Below, piece after piece: positions 1 through 8,196 of a stretch of DNA of 64,000 bases. Source of the DNA: Bacteroidia bacterium (lineage in GTDB: Bacteria; Bacteroidota; Bacteroidia; Flavobacteriales; Flavobacteriaceae). The translations under genes and the position numbers were made by a program. Positions within the stretch are counted from its first letter, which is position 1. Every line of letters starts with the position of its first letter. Under the pieces are notes generated by a model that searched no databases, had not been told where the DNA came from, and was given only the letters and a program-made list of their open reading frames with translations. The stretch spans positions 124,001 to 188,000 of the forward strand of contig JAUIBP010000001.1 of the NCBI GenBank assembly GCA_030427735.1, read 5' to 3'.

Positions 1-957
1 GAATCAAAATTTGGCGAAAACGTTGTAACATTAAAGCCGTCTAGCAATATATACGAAGATCTTGAAGCTTTGGACGTCGAGTATGTACTTATTGGCTTTC
101 CTGAAGATGTAGGGGTTTTCGCTAATTCGGAATCTGTTGGCACATCAAATACTTGGGAAACCACTGTAAATGAACTATTAAATTTTCAAAACAATCAATT
201 TACAACACCCGAAAAACTTTGTATTCTAGGTCATGTCGATTTTACTAAAGAGATCGAAAAGCTTCAAAAACTAGATCCGTCATCTGCAAAACACCTTGCT
301 AAAGCAAAAAAACTTGTTTCTAAAATAGATAGTACGGTGAGCCAATTGATATTTGAAATAACCAAAGCTGGTAAAAAACCTATCATTATTGGTGGCGGCC
401 ATAACAATGCCTACGGTAACATAAAAGGTTCTGCTCTAGCCTTAAATAAGGCCATAAATGCAATTAATTTAGATATGTACTCTGGTTTTAAACAAGATAA
501 AGGCAGGCATAGTGGTAACGGGTTTACTTACGCGTTTACCGAGGGTTTTTTGAAGGATTACTTCATTTTTGGCTTACAAGAAAACTACACATCGGATGTT
601 ATTTTTAAAACTTTAAAAAAGCTCAAACATATCGATTTCATCACCTACGAAAGTTTAGAAATTCGCCAAGACACTTCGTTTAAAAAAGAATTACAAAATG
701 CCCTATTAGCAACAGAACACCGCCCTTTTGGTATAGAATTGGCCTGCAATTCTATTGAAAATAATGGCTGCGAGCAAATATCGGCAAGCGGATTTAGCGT
801 TAAAAAAGCTAGACAATTCGTTCATTTTTTTGCACAGCAACCCCAAGCGCAATATTTACATATTTGCGATGCCAAACCTCTTAAAGGGCAACATCCTGAA
901 GTTGGTAAACTAATTGCAACACTAATTACAGATTTTATTCGGGCACATTCAAAATAA
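1..957 (+). CDS. Arginase/formimidoylglutamase-fold protein, 5' partial, metal ligands degenerate
   Basis: The frame is open from base 1, so the true start lies upstream of the window. The fold is recognisable from GGGHNNAYG (bases 391-417) and from GRHSGNGF, both typical of Bacteroidota formimidoylglutamase-like ureohydrolases, which use two Mn ions. The first His is kept (400-402). The DxHxD ligand motif has become D-M-Y-S-G (472-486), and the later DxD has become A-C-N (742-750). Most Mn ligands are therefore absent. What is seen is the fold with lost ligands; that it is a non-catalytic paralogue is inference. The histidine-degradation enzyme itself would need to be encoded elsewhere. Confidence 0.8.
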   Translation, partial: ESKFGENVVTLKPSSNIYEDLEALDVEYVLIGFPEDVGVFANSESVGTSNTWETTVNELLNFQNNQFTTPEKLCILGHVDFTKEIEKLQKLDPSSAKHLAKAKKLVSKIDSTVSQLIFEITKAGKKPIIIGGGHNNAYGNIKGSALALNKAINAINLDMYSGFKQDKGRHSGNGFTYAFTEGFLKDYFIFGLQENYTSDVIFKTLKKLKHIDFITYESLEIRQDTSFKKELQNALLATEHRPFGIELACNSIENNGCEQISASGFSVKKARQFVHFFAQQPQAQYLHICDAKPLKGQHPEVGKLIATLITDFIRAHSK

Positions 958-997
958 TTTTCGTATTTTAATCCTCTAATATTCAAAGTATTAATTT

Positions 998-1765
998 ATG
1001 ATTCATGTATTTGCTCTAGTCTGTTATATGGTTGCTCTCTTACCGTTACAACCGCACGTAACAAATAACACCACAGAATTAAAAATTGAAATATTAAATT
1101 CTAAAACCGAAATCATTCCCATTTCCCATGCGACTTTTGTTATGGAAATAAAAAAAACTGTCGTTTACATAGACCCTGTTGGCGATGCGTCGTTATTTTC
1201 TCATTTAAAATCTCCTAACCTTATTTTAATTACCGATATACACGGCGATCACCTTAGTGTAGAAACCTTACAAGCTGTTGTACAGCAACATACTACTATT
1301 ATAGCGCCGCAAGCAGTAATAGACCAATTACCAGACACACTTAAAAATCAAGCATTTGTGATGCATAACGGAGAAACAAAAACCTATAACCACTTAAAAA
1401 TTGAAGCTATACCTATGTATAATTTAAGACCAGAAGCTCTTAAATACCATAGTAAAGGCCGTGGCAATGGTTATGTTTTAAACAATCACGACGAGCGTAT
1501 TTACATTTCTGGAGATACTGAAGATATCCCTGAAATGCGAAACTTGAAAGATATAGATATTGCTTTCGTTTGCATGAATTTACCCTATACCATGCCTGTA
1601 GAACAAGCCGCCAGCGCTGTTTTAGACTTTAAACCCAAAGAAGTTATTCCTTACCATTACAGAGGTACTGATGGACTGAGTGATGTTGGTGCGTTTAAGG
1701 AATTGGTAAACAGTAAAAATCCAGACATTACAGTAACGCTACTTAACTGGTATTCAAAAAATTAA
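998..1765 (+). CDS. MBL-fold metal-dependent hydrolase, probably exported
   Basis: This 255-residue protein has a hydrophobic N-terminus resembling a signal peptide, then a metallo-beta-lactamase fold. Visible motifs are TDIHGDH (the HxHxDH zinc motif with Asp at the first position, common in this subgroup), SGDTED, and PYHYRGTDG near the C-terminus, consistent with the last metal-binding His. It resembles the UPF0173/UlaG-like lactonase branch. The substrate cannot be told from sequence. It starts 40 bp after the arginase-like gene on the same strand and may be cotranscribed with it. It is a distant relative of the UPF0173 protein at 8197-8874. Confidence 0.8.
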   Translation: MIHVFALVCYMVALLPLQPHVTNNTTELKIEILNSKTEIIPISHATFVMEIKKTVVYIDPVGDASLFSHLKSPNLILITDIHGDHLSVETLQAVVQQHTTIIAPQAVIDQLPDTLKNQAFVMHNGETKTYNHLKIEAIPMYNLRPEALKYHSKGRGNGYVLNNHDERIYISGDTEDIPEMRNLKDIDIAFVCMNLPYTMPVEQAASAVLDFKPKEVIPYHYRGTDGLSDVGAFKELVNSKNPDITVTLLNWYSKN

Positions 1766-1798
1766 CACATAAAACCCTATCTATTACAGAAAATGCGT

Positions 1799-1806
1799 TA
1801 TATTTG
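1799..1806 (+). promoter_or_regulatory. -7 box TATATTTG of the small membrane protein gene
   Basis: Exact match to the Bacteroidota -7 consensus TAnnTTTG, ending 29 bp before the ATG at 1836. It supports the reality of that short gene. No clear TTG -33 element was seen. Confidence 0.6.
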
Positions 1807-1835
1807 AGATGCTATTAACTCAAATTTAAGCTGTC

Positions 1836-2081
1836 ATGCCTGCTTTTTTACTTCATAGATTATCCTTGTCCGACATTTTAATACTCTTACAACAAAAAGA
1901 TATTGTTATTGTTTTATCTATTACAGTAACTGTATTTTTAATTTTATTGATATTAGGTATTAGAAAAACACATAAGTTGAATGAAGAAAACCAAAGGTTA
2001 GCAGACTTAAATCCGTTGGATAGCACCGAAGACGATAGCTATAAAGATTTTACTGAAGGCCACCTATACGGTAACGACTAA
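1836..2081 (+). CDS. Small single-pass membrane protein
   Basis: An 81-residue protein with one strongly hydrophobic segment (about residues 24-42, rich in I, V and L), then a basic RKTHK stretch and an acidic C-terminal tail. The charge pattern predicts a cytosolic tail. A perfect -7 box lies at 1799-1806 and a strong terminator follows at 2115-2145, so it is probably a single-gene transcript. I recognise no family. The bracketing signals are the main reason to accept it as real. Confidence 0.6.
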   Translation: MPAFLLHRLSLSDILILLQQKDIVIVLSITVTVFLILLILGIRKTHKLNEENQRLADLNPLDSTEDDSYKDFTEGHLYGND

Positions 2082-2114
2082 ATTAAATTTATTTAATACC
2101 CCTATTTAATACGC

Positions 2115-2145
2115 AAAAAGCCTGCATTTTATAGCAGGCTTTTTT
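2115..2145. terminator. Bidirectional intrinsic terminator
   Basis: Stem AGCCTGC / GCAGGCT (2119-2125 with 2134-2140) flanked by an A-run and a T-run, placed between the convergent small membrane protein gene and ettA. It can serve both strands. Confidence 0.85.
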
Positions 2146-2178
2146 CTTTGTAATATAATGAGCATAAGAAATGCAATG

Positions 2179-3870
2179 TTATCTCACCAGTTTTTTATAC
2201 TTAATACGTTTTGGCATAATATCGCCACCTAAACGTTTCTTTTTATTTTCTTCATAATCGCTAAAACTACCCTCGAAGAAATAAACTTGACTATCGCCTT
2301 CAAAAGCAAGAATGTGAGTACATATTCTGTCTAAAAACCATCTGTCGTGACTAATAACCACGGCACAACCTGCAAAATTCTCTAAACCTTCTTCTAAAGC
2401 TCTAAGTGTATTTACATCTAAATCGTTGGTAGGCTCATCTAAAAGTAAAACGTTACCCTCTTCCTTTAAGGTCATGGCAAGATGCAATCGGTTTCTTTCT
2501 CCTCCAGACAATAACTTTACTTTTTTATTCTGTTCGCTTCCACTGAAATTAAAACGACTTAAATAAGCTCTAGAATTTACCTGCTTACCTCCCATTAGCA
2601 CTAATTCTTGCTCATCGCTAAAATTTTGCCATATTGTTTTTTCAGGATCTATATTAGCATGGCTCTGGTCTACGTAAGCAATTTTTGCAGTTTCACCAAC
2701 TTCAAAGCTTCCTTTATCTGGAGTAGCCTCGCCCATAATCATTTTAAAAATGGTTGTTTTACCAGCGCCATTAGGACCAATCACACCAACAATTCCTGCC
2801 TGCGGCAAATTAAAGTTTAAATCTTCGTAAAGTAATTTATCATCAAAACCTTTACTTATGCCTTTGGCTTCTATAACATTAGTACCTAATCGTGGTCCGT
2901 TAGGAATATAGATTTCCAGTTTTTCGTCAAGCTGCTTTTGGTCTTGACTCATCAATTTATCGTAATTTTTCAAACGGGCTTTCTGCTTCGTTTGTCTACC
3001 TTTAGCGCCTTGTCTTACCCACTCCAACTCGCGTTCCAATGTTTTTTGGCGCTTAGATGCTGTTTTATTTTCTTGAGCCAAACGCTTAGATTTCTGGTCT
3101 AACCACGACGAGTAATTACCTTTCCACGGAATACCTTCGCCTCGGTCTAACTCTAAAATCCATCCCGCAACATTATCTAAGAAATACCTATCGTGCGTTA
3201 CCGCGATAACCGTACCTTTGTACTGGGCTAAATGCTGCTCTAGCCAATGTACCGATTCGGCATCTAAGTGGTTGGTTGGCTCGTCTAAAAGCAACACATC
3301 TGGTTCTTGTAGTAATAAACGGCAAAGTGCTACACGCCTGCGTTCTCCACCAGAAAGCACACTTATTTTTTTATCGCCATCTGGAGTTCTAAGCGCATCC
3401 ATAGCAATTTCTAACTTGGTATCTAGCTCCCACGCATTGGTCGCATCAATCTGGTCTTGCAGTTCGGCCTGTCTGGCCATTAACTTATCCATTTTATCTG
3501 GGTTAGAGTACACTTCCTCCAAACCAAACATATCGTTAATTTTATTGTATTCTTCAAGAATAGCTACGGTTTCGGCCGCACCTTCCTTAACAATTTCCAT
3601 AACGGTTTTATCTTCATCTAATTGCGGCTCTTGTTCCAGATATCCAACAGAATAATCTTGAAGAAAAGTAACATCGCCTTGATAATTTTTATCTACACCT
3701 GCAATAATTTTCAATAATGTAGATTTACCAGAACCATTAAGACCTAAAATACCAATCTTGGCACCATAGAAAAAACTTAAATAAATATTTTTTAAAACAG
3801 GCGTATTTGCACCTGGAAATGTCTTGGTTAAACCAGACATCGAAAAAATAACTTTCTTATCGTCGCTCAT
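2179..3870 (-). CDS. ettA: Energy-dependent translational throttle protein EttA (ABC-F ATPase)
   Basis: A soluble 563-residue protein with two ABC domains and no membrane segments. The first Walker A is GLNGSGKST (about residues 43-51), with LSGGERRR and VLLLDEPTNHLD. The second domain has GPNGAGKTT, LSGGERNR and VLLLDEPTNDLD. The linker between domains is highly charged, as in the tRNA-interaction motif of the ABC-F family. EttA binds the ribosomal E site and gates entry into elongation according to the ATP/ADP ratio. Length and motifs match the family. The upstream neighbour ends 2 bp before the start, so the two genes are probably cotranscribed. Confidence 0.95.
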   Translation of the reverse strand: MSDDKKVIFSMSGLTKTFPGANTPVLKNIYLSFFYGAKIGILGLNGSGKSTLLKIIAGVDKNYQGDVTFLQDYSVGYLEQEPQLDEDKTVMEIVKEGAAETVAILEEYNKINDMFGLEEVYSNPDKMDKLMARQAELQDQIDATNAWELDTKLEIAMDALRTPDGDKKISVLSGGERRRVALCRLLLQEPDVLLLDEPTNHLDAESVHWLEQHLAQYKGTVIAVTHDRYFLDNVAGWILELDRGEGIPWKGNYSSWLDQKSKRLAQENKTASKRQKTLERELEWVRQGAKGRQTKQKARLKNYDKLMSQDQKQLDEKLEIYIPNGPRLGTNVIEAKGISKGFDDKLLYEDLNFNLPQAGIVGVIGPNGAGKTTIFKMIMGEATPDKGSFEVGETAKIAYVDQSHANIDPEKTIWQNFSDEQELVLMGGKQVNSRAYLSRFNFSGSEQNKKVKLLSGGERNRLHLAMTLKEEGNVLLLDEPTNDLDVNTLRALEEGLENFAGCAVVISHDRWFLDRICTHILAFEGDSQVYFFEGSFSDYEENKKKRLGGDIMPKRIKYKKLVR

Positions 3871-3872
3871 AA

Positions 3873-4055
3873 TTACACTCTACCTTTTAAAGCATTAAAA
3901 ACCCAGGCTATTGCAAAAAAACCTATCCCTACAGATGCGAAACCCCAACCGGCTACATCGTTATATCTAAAGGCTCCCAAAGCAATTAAACCCAGACCAA
4001 CTACTATCATTATGGTTGTAGCCCATGCTAAAACCGTATTTTTATTCATTGCCAT
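3873..4055 (-). CDS. 60-residue membrane protein (CAL67264-type)
   Basis: A 60-residue protein with two hydrophobic helices (about residues 8-29 and 36-54) separated by a short polar loop. It resembles the small Flavobacteriia family named CAL67264-family membrane protein; that match is from memory. It lies 2 bp upstream of ettA on the same strand, so cotranscription is likely. No function is known to me. Confidence 0.75.
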   Translation of the reverse strand: MAMNKNTVLAWATTIMIVVGLGLIALGAFRYNDVAGWGFASVGIGFFAIAWVFNALKGRV

Positions 4056-4447
4056 TTTAAAATTGTTTCTTAGGGCGCACCGCTTTTACACTGAAGTTAC
4101 AAAGCGTCAGGCTATTCGTTATATCTTTTTAAATGTAACCATTTAAAAAGGATGCCACTCCTATCCCTTGCGCAAAATTCAAATACAAATATCGGATTTT
4201 TAACACTAAATCTAAAGCATATCTACGTATTATTTTAACATTTAAATTGAAATGCATTTTTAAGTATTTCAAGTATTTTCTGCAATTTCAATTTTTAAAC
4301 AGTACTCAATCTTTTAAAGTTTTATAATTTCTACAACTTTCCTTCGCATATTCTTATAATTATACAAACAAAATCTTAGTTTTTTGAACAGTAAACAATT
4401 AACGTTTTTTTTATTGTATATACATCAGTTAGCAACATAAGTCTAAC
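4056..4447. other. Divergent intergenic region, non-coding
   Basis: About 390 AT-rich bp between the divergent small-membrane-protein/ettA operon and the MFS gene. It holds a short perfect hairpin, TTTTTAAATG / CATTTAAAAA (4126-4149), and the MFS promoter at its right edge. No coding frame or RNA family was recognised. Confidence 0.6.
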
Positions 4448-4455
4448 TACTTTTG
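4448..4455 (+). promoter_or_regulatory. -7 box TACTTTTG of the MFS gene
   Basis: Exact TAnnTTTG match. It overlaps the in-frame TTG at 4453, so that codon cannot be the start. Transcription would begin near 4460, leaving a short leader to the ATG at 4480. Confidence 0.65.
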
Positions 4456-4479
4456 TGGCTTGCATTAATTAATAAATTT

Positions 4480-5661
4480 ATGAACAAAGCATTATTATCA
4501 TTAGCCATTGGTGGTTTCGGAATTGGTTTAACCGAGTTCGTAATTATGGGTATTTTACCAGATGTTGCTACGGCTTTTAATATTAGCATCCCAAAAGCTG
4601 GGCATTTTATCTCGGCTTATGCTTTAGGCGTGGTTATTGGTGCGCCACTACTTACCGGTTTAGGCAACAAATGGCCTGCTAACAAAGTACTTATGGCTTT
4701 AATGCTTTGGTTTACTGTTTTTAATACTTTATCGGCATTTGCAACGGGATATACTTCATTTTTAATACTTCGTTTTTTATCGGGTCTACCTCATGGAGCC
4801 TTTTTTGGTATTGGCGCCGTGGTTGCTGGTAAATTATCTAAACCTGGCAAAGCTGCACAAGGTATTGCCATTATGTTTAGTGGTTTAACTTTTGCTAACC
4901 TTTTGGGTGTTCCGCTAGGCACCTATGTTGGAAAACACTTTGCGTGGCACGTTTCTTTTTTAATGGTAGGTATTGTTGGCGTTATGGCTGTTTTAAGTGT
5001 GAAATTTTGGATGCCAGATTTTAAAGAATCATCTGCTACTAATTTCATTAAGGAATTTAAAATTTTTAAGCGTTTAGAACTTTGGCTTATTATTTTACTA
5101 ACAACCATTGGTACGGGAGGCTTTTTTGCTTGGTACAGCTACATAGCTCCTTTAATTACCGATGTTGCTGGGCATCCAGATACAATGGTTTCTTTCGCCA
5201 TGATTTTAGCCGGCTTAGGTATGGTTATTGGCAATTTTATAGGAGCCAAACTCGCCGAAAAATTCCTACCTATTAATGCCGTCATCATTACATTAATTTG
5301 TATGGTAATTTGCTTGTCGTTAAATACCATTTTGGCATCAGACAAAATTATGGTGCTAGTCATGACTTTTATAATTGGTACGGTTACATTTTGCTTATCT
5401 ACACCTATACAAATTGCTATTATAAATGCCGCAAAAGGGTCCGAAACTTTAGGGTCGTCCTTAAACCAAAGTGCTTTTAATATTGGAAATGCCTCAGGAG
5501 CTTACTTTGCTGGATTGCCGATTGCCATGGGGTATGGCTACACCGCAGCCGATTGGGTAGGCGCCGCTATGGCTGCTATGGGAGTATGTATTGCCTTTGG
5601 CATCATTTTATTAAGAAGAAAACGTAAAAAACAAAACACGTTGGAAAACTGTTACTCATAA
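4480..5661 (+). CDS. MFS transporter, DHA1 (AraJ/PbuE-like) family
   Basis: About 393 residues with roughly twelve hydrophobic segments and a short cytosolic basic C-terminus (RRKRKKQ). The N-terminal pattern GGFGIGLTEFVIMGILPDVA is typical of the DHA1 efflux branch that includes AraJ (sugar efflux) and PbuE (purine efflux). The substrate is unknown. The start at 4480 is preferred because the longer reading begins inside the -7 promoter box. It is monocistronic and divergent from the ettA pair. Confidence 0.85.
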   Translation: MNKALLSLAIGGFGIGLTEFVIMGILPDVATAFNISIPKAGHFISAYALGVVIGAPLLTGLGNKWPANKVLMALMLWFTVFNTLSAFATGYTSFLILRFLSGLPHGAFFGIGAVVAGKLSKPGKAAQGIAIMFSGLTFANLLGVPLGTYVGKHFAWHVSFLMVGIVGVMAVLSVKFWMPDFKESSATNFIKEFKIFKRLELWLIILLTTIGTGGFFAWYSYIAPLITDVAGHPDTMVSFAMILAGLGMVIGNFIGAKLAEKFLPINAVIITLICMVICLSLNTILASDKIMVLVMTFIIGTVTFCLSTPIQIAIINAAKGSETLGSSLNQSAFNIGNASGAYFAGLPIAMGYGYTAADWVGAAMAAMGVCIAFGIILLRRKRKKQNTLENCYS

Positions 5662-5731
5662 TATTATAACCTTATTGACTGAACCTTAAAATTACTGATT
5701 TTATTATAGTATATTACCAAAGTATAGTGAC

Positions 5732-5739
5732 TACTTTCG
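5732..5739 (+). promoter_or_regulatory. Near-consensus -7 box TACTTTCG of ygiD
   Basis: Matches TAnnTTTG with one mismatch, 20 bp upstream of the ygiD start. Confidence 0.4.
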
Positions 5740-5759
5740 TTTCATGAATTACTTTTTAA

Positions 5760-6590
5760 ATGAATTCTTTAAATCAATTACAGCATATTTCTGATTCCTT
5801 TGGCCAATCAGAGCGCATGCCCGCCTTATTTTTGGGGCATGGCTCGCCCATGAATGGCATAGAAGACAACGAATTTGTTCAGGGCTTTAAAGACCAACGT
5901 GAATTGTTAGATAAACCCAATGCTATAATCGTAATATCGGCCCATTGGGAAACTAAAGGTACTTTTGTAACCGCAATGGAACATCCTAAAACCATTCATG
6001 ATTTTGGCGGATTTCCTAAAGCACTTTACGATGTGCAATACCCCGCTCCAGGACATCCTGAATTGGCTAACGAAATCACAGAACTCATTCAACCTAAAGA
6101 TACCGTGCATTTAGACCATAAATGGGGTTTAGACCACGGCGCTTGGACCGTAGTTAAACATTTGTTTCCAGATGCCAACGTTCCTATTATTCAATTAAGT
6201 ATCGATTATACAAAACCAGCCGATTACCATTACGCTTTGGCAAAACAGCTTAAAGCGTTAAGACATAAAGGTGTTCTCATTATAGGCAGTGGTAACATAG
6301 TACATAATTTAAGACAAATTGCTTGGAACAAAATAAACGACTATTATGCATACGATTGGGCAATTGAAGCCGATTCTAAAATAAAATCTTGGATTTTGGA
6401 TGGCAACCACCAAGCTTTAATAGATTTTAAATCGCATGGTACGGCATTCGACTTGGCAATTCCTACACCAGAACATTATTTACCTTTATTATACACGCTA
6501 GGTCTACAGAACAAACAAGACGACATCTTACTATTTAACGACAAACCTTTGGCAGGATCGCTAACCATGACAAGTGTTAAATTAAGCTGA
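5760..6590 (+). CDS. ygiD: 4,5-DOPA-extradiol-dioxygenase-like protein YgiD
   Basis: A 276-residue cytosolic protein of the LigB-like extradiol dioxygenase class III family. The N-terminal GHGSPMNG carries a metal-binding His; SAHWET, PAPGHPELA and DHGAW are further family motifs holding likely metal or substrate-binding His residues. Family members use a non-haem metal (Zn in the E. coli structure) and open the ring of catechols such as DOPA in vitro; the natural substrate is not settled. It stands alone between the MFS gene and the RNA methyltransferase gene. Confidence 0.9.
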   Translation: MNSLNQLQHISDSFGQSERMPALFLGHGSPMNGIEDNEFVQGFKDQRELLDKPNAIIVISAHWETKGTFVTAMEHPKTIHDFGGFPKALYDVQYPAPGHPELANEITELIQPKDTVHLDHKWGLDHGAWTVVKHLFPDANVPIIQLSIDYTKPADYHYALAKQLKALRHKGVLIIGSGNIVHNLRQIAWNKINDYYAYDWAIEADSKIKSWILDGNHQALIDFKSHGTAFDLAIPTPEHYLPLLYTLGLQNKQDDILLFNDKPLAGSLTMTSVKLS

Positions 6591-6610
6591 TAACTCTTAA
6601 TGACTTTTCT

Positions 6611-6618
6611 TATTTTTG
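6611..6618 (+). promoter_or_regulatory. -7 box TATTTTTG before the TrmH-family gene
   Basis: Exact TAnnTTTG match. It ends only 6 bp before the ATG at 6625 and contains the in-frame TTG at 6616. If used, the transcript would be leaderless or nearly so. Confidence 0.5.
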
Positions 6619-6624
6619 CCTACT

Positions 6625-7083
6625 ATGAACGATAATTTTACCAACGAATATTTTGGCATAGGCATTCAAAACGGAAAAACACCAGAAAATTTAGGCGTTT
6701 TATGGCGCTCGGCTCAAAACTTAGGAGCCAGCTTTATTTTTACTATTGGCAACCGCTATGCCAAACAAGCATGCGACACCCACGATGCCGTAAAAGCAAT
6801 GCCCTATTTCCACTATGAAACATTCGACGAGTTTTTTAATAATATGCCCAAAGGTACCCGCTTAGTTGGCGTAGAACTTACCGATGAAGCTGTTGACTTA
6901 GAAACCTTCAACCATCCCAGACGTTGCGTATATTTATTAGGTGCCGAAGATCACGGGCTGTCTAAACAGGCCATAGAAAAAGCTCATTTTTTGGTTAAGT
7001 TTCAATCGCAATTCAGTTTAAATGTTTCGGTTGCTGGCAGTATCGTTATGTACGACAGAGGTTTGAATAAATCGAGATGTTAA
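6625..7083 (+). CDS. TrmH/SpoU-family RNA 2'-O-methyltransferase
   Basis: About 152 residues with a SPOUT (knotted SAM-binding) fold. NPENLG-type motif 1 appears as TPENLGVLWRSA, motif 2 as VYLLGAEDHGLS, and motif 3 as LNVSVAGSIVMYDR, which give the 2'-O-ribose methyltransferase assignment. It is short because it lacks an N-terminal extension, like TrmL-size enzymes. The RNA target is unknown. ATG 6625 is chosen over TTG 6616 because the TTG lies inside the promoter box. Confidence 0.88.
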   Translation: MNDNFTNEYFGIGIQNGKTPENLGVLWRSAQNLGASFIFTIGNRYAKQACDTHDAVKAMPYFHYETFDEFFNNMPKGTRLVGVELTDEAVDLETFNHPRRCVYLLGAEDHGLSKQAIEKAHFLVKFQSQFSLNVSVAGSIVMYDRGLNKSRC

Positions 7084-7257
7084 TTTTAAACTAACCACTA
7101 AATCGAGGCCGAATTTTAGGAATCTCATTTTAAAGACAAACGAGAATTATGTGGATTAGAACTCTCTAATGCTGCTCGAATGGCTTTAAAATTATTTCAG
7201 AAACACCAACTTCATTGGTCTCAGTCGTTAGTTGAAACTATGCACTTTTAGTGCAAG

Positions 7258-7411
7258 ACTTTCAGTTTCTATAAATATTTTTACGCCACGAATTCACGAA
7301 TATTTGACATAGTTTTTATAGAAATATTCGTGTATTTGTGGTTAAAACGAACACAAATAATCAGACTTTCAGTCTGTTTTCAAACCTATGGACTTCCAGT
7401 CTATAGTGGTT
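7258..7411. repeat. Three dispersed copies of GACTTYCAGT
   Basis: GACTTTCAGT occurs near 7258 and 7364, and GACTTCCAGT near 7392, each followed by a similar TTCTATA, CTGTTTT or CTATAGT tail. The copies flank the hairpin at 7286-7341. Confidence 0.5.
7286..7341. repeat. Imperfect inverted repeat, 20-bp arms
   Basis: Left arm 7286-7305 begins CCACGAATTCACGAATA; right arm 7322-7341 is its near reverse complement (three mismatches), with a 16-bp loop. CCACGAATTCACGAAT-type arms are common dispersed hairpins in Flavobacteriia genomes, so this is probably a small repetitive element. Confidence 0.65.
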
Positions 7412-7516
7412 TAGTTTTTTATTCCTGGTTTTGGTTACGGCAGAAATGCCAAATTATTTAAGGTATTTTAATTATATTACCACCAACTAATAAGCTAATT
7501 GTAAAATATTTCACTA

Positions 7517-8161
7517 ATGAATCAAGATGTCGACAATTATTTTATCGCAGGCTGCGGAAGATGTCCGCTTGGAGGTACTGCTGATTGCAAAGTACTTCCG
7601 TTTGAAACCGAATTGCGATATCTAAGACGTTTGTTATTGTCTTGCGGACTTACAGAAACCTGCAAATGGGGTGTGCCCTGTTACATGTATAACCAGTCTA
7701 ATGTCTTACTACTAACTGCGTTTAAAAACTACGGCGCTATCAATTTTTTTAAAGGCGCTTTGTTGGCCGATACGAAACAAATGTTAGAAAAGCCTGGACC
7801 AAATTCGCAAGCTGGTCGCTTTTTTAAGTTTACAAGCTTAAAGGATATTCAGCCTATTGAAGCCGATATTAAAGCTTATATTTTTGAAGCCATTGAGATT
7901 GAAAAAGCCGGTTTAAAAATTCCTTTTAAAACAAATCCAGAACCTATTCCAGAGGAATTAGAACGCACTTTTGAAGCCGACACTAATTTAAAAGCAGCCT
8001 TCGAAGCCCTTACGCCTGGCAGACAACGCGGTTATATTTTACATTTCTCGCAACCCAAGAAATCCGAAACACGTTATTCTAGAATAGAAAAATGTACACC
8101 CTTAATTTTAAATGGTGTTGGTTTAAACGACACGTATAAAGCAAAAAAAAAGTCCAACTAA
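7517..8161 (+). CDS. DUF1801 / YdeI-OmdA family protein
   Basis: A 214-residue soluble protein. An N-terminal CGRCPLGGTADCKV cysteine cluster (residues about 13-26) precedes a DUF1801 (YdhG-like) domain, WGVPCYMY through GALLAD, and a C-terminal OmdA/YdeI-type helical domain (PIPEEL, then LTPGRQRGYILHF). The biochemical role of the family is unclear. The cysteine cluster is a common feature of this subgroup. It is monocistronic and convergent with the UPF0173 gene. Confidence 0.8.
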   Translation: MNQDVDNYFIAGCGRCPLGGTADCKVLPFETELRYLRRLLLSCGLTETCKWGVPCYMYNQSNVLLLTAFKNYGAINFFKGALLADTKQMLEKPGPNSQAGRFFKFTSLKDIQPIEADIKAYIFEAIEIEKAGLKIPFKTNPEPIPEELERTFEADTNLKAAFEALTPGRQRGYILHFSQPKKSETRYSRIEKCTPLILNGVGLNDTYKAKKKSN

Positions 8162-8196
8162 ACCCGTTGAACCTTTTCAAATAAATACCTTTTATA

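Larger units (their letters stand above)
7084..7516. other. 433-bp non-coding stretch with degenerate repeats and a possible gene relic
   Basis: No complete gene. From about 7120 to 7251 one frame reads about 40 codons without a stop (ending in VETMHF, TAG) but has no plausible start; I do not recognise it and treat it as a possible relic. The rest is made of repeats: a long imperfect hairpin (7286-7341) and three spaced copies of GACTTYCAGT. This looks like a graveyard of small dispersed elements. Confidence 0.5.

Noticed and set aside
3218-3655. 145-codon open frame on the plus strand inside ettA
   Set aside because: It is antisense to a fully conserved ABC-F gene and is Ser-rich, as shadows of such genes are.
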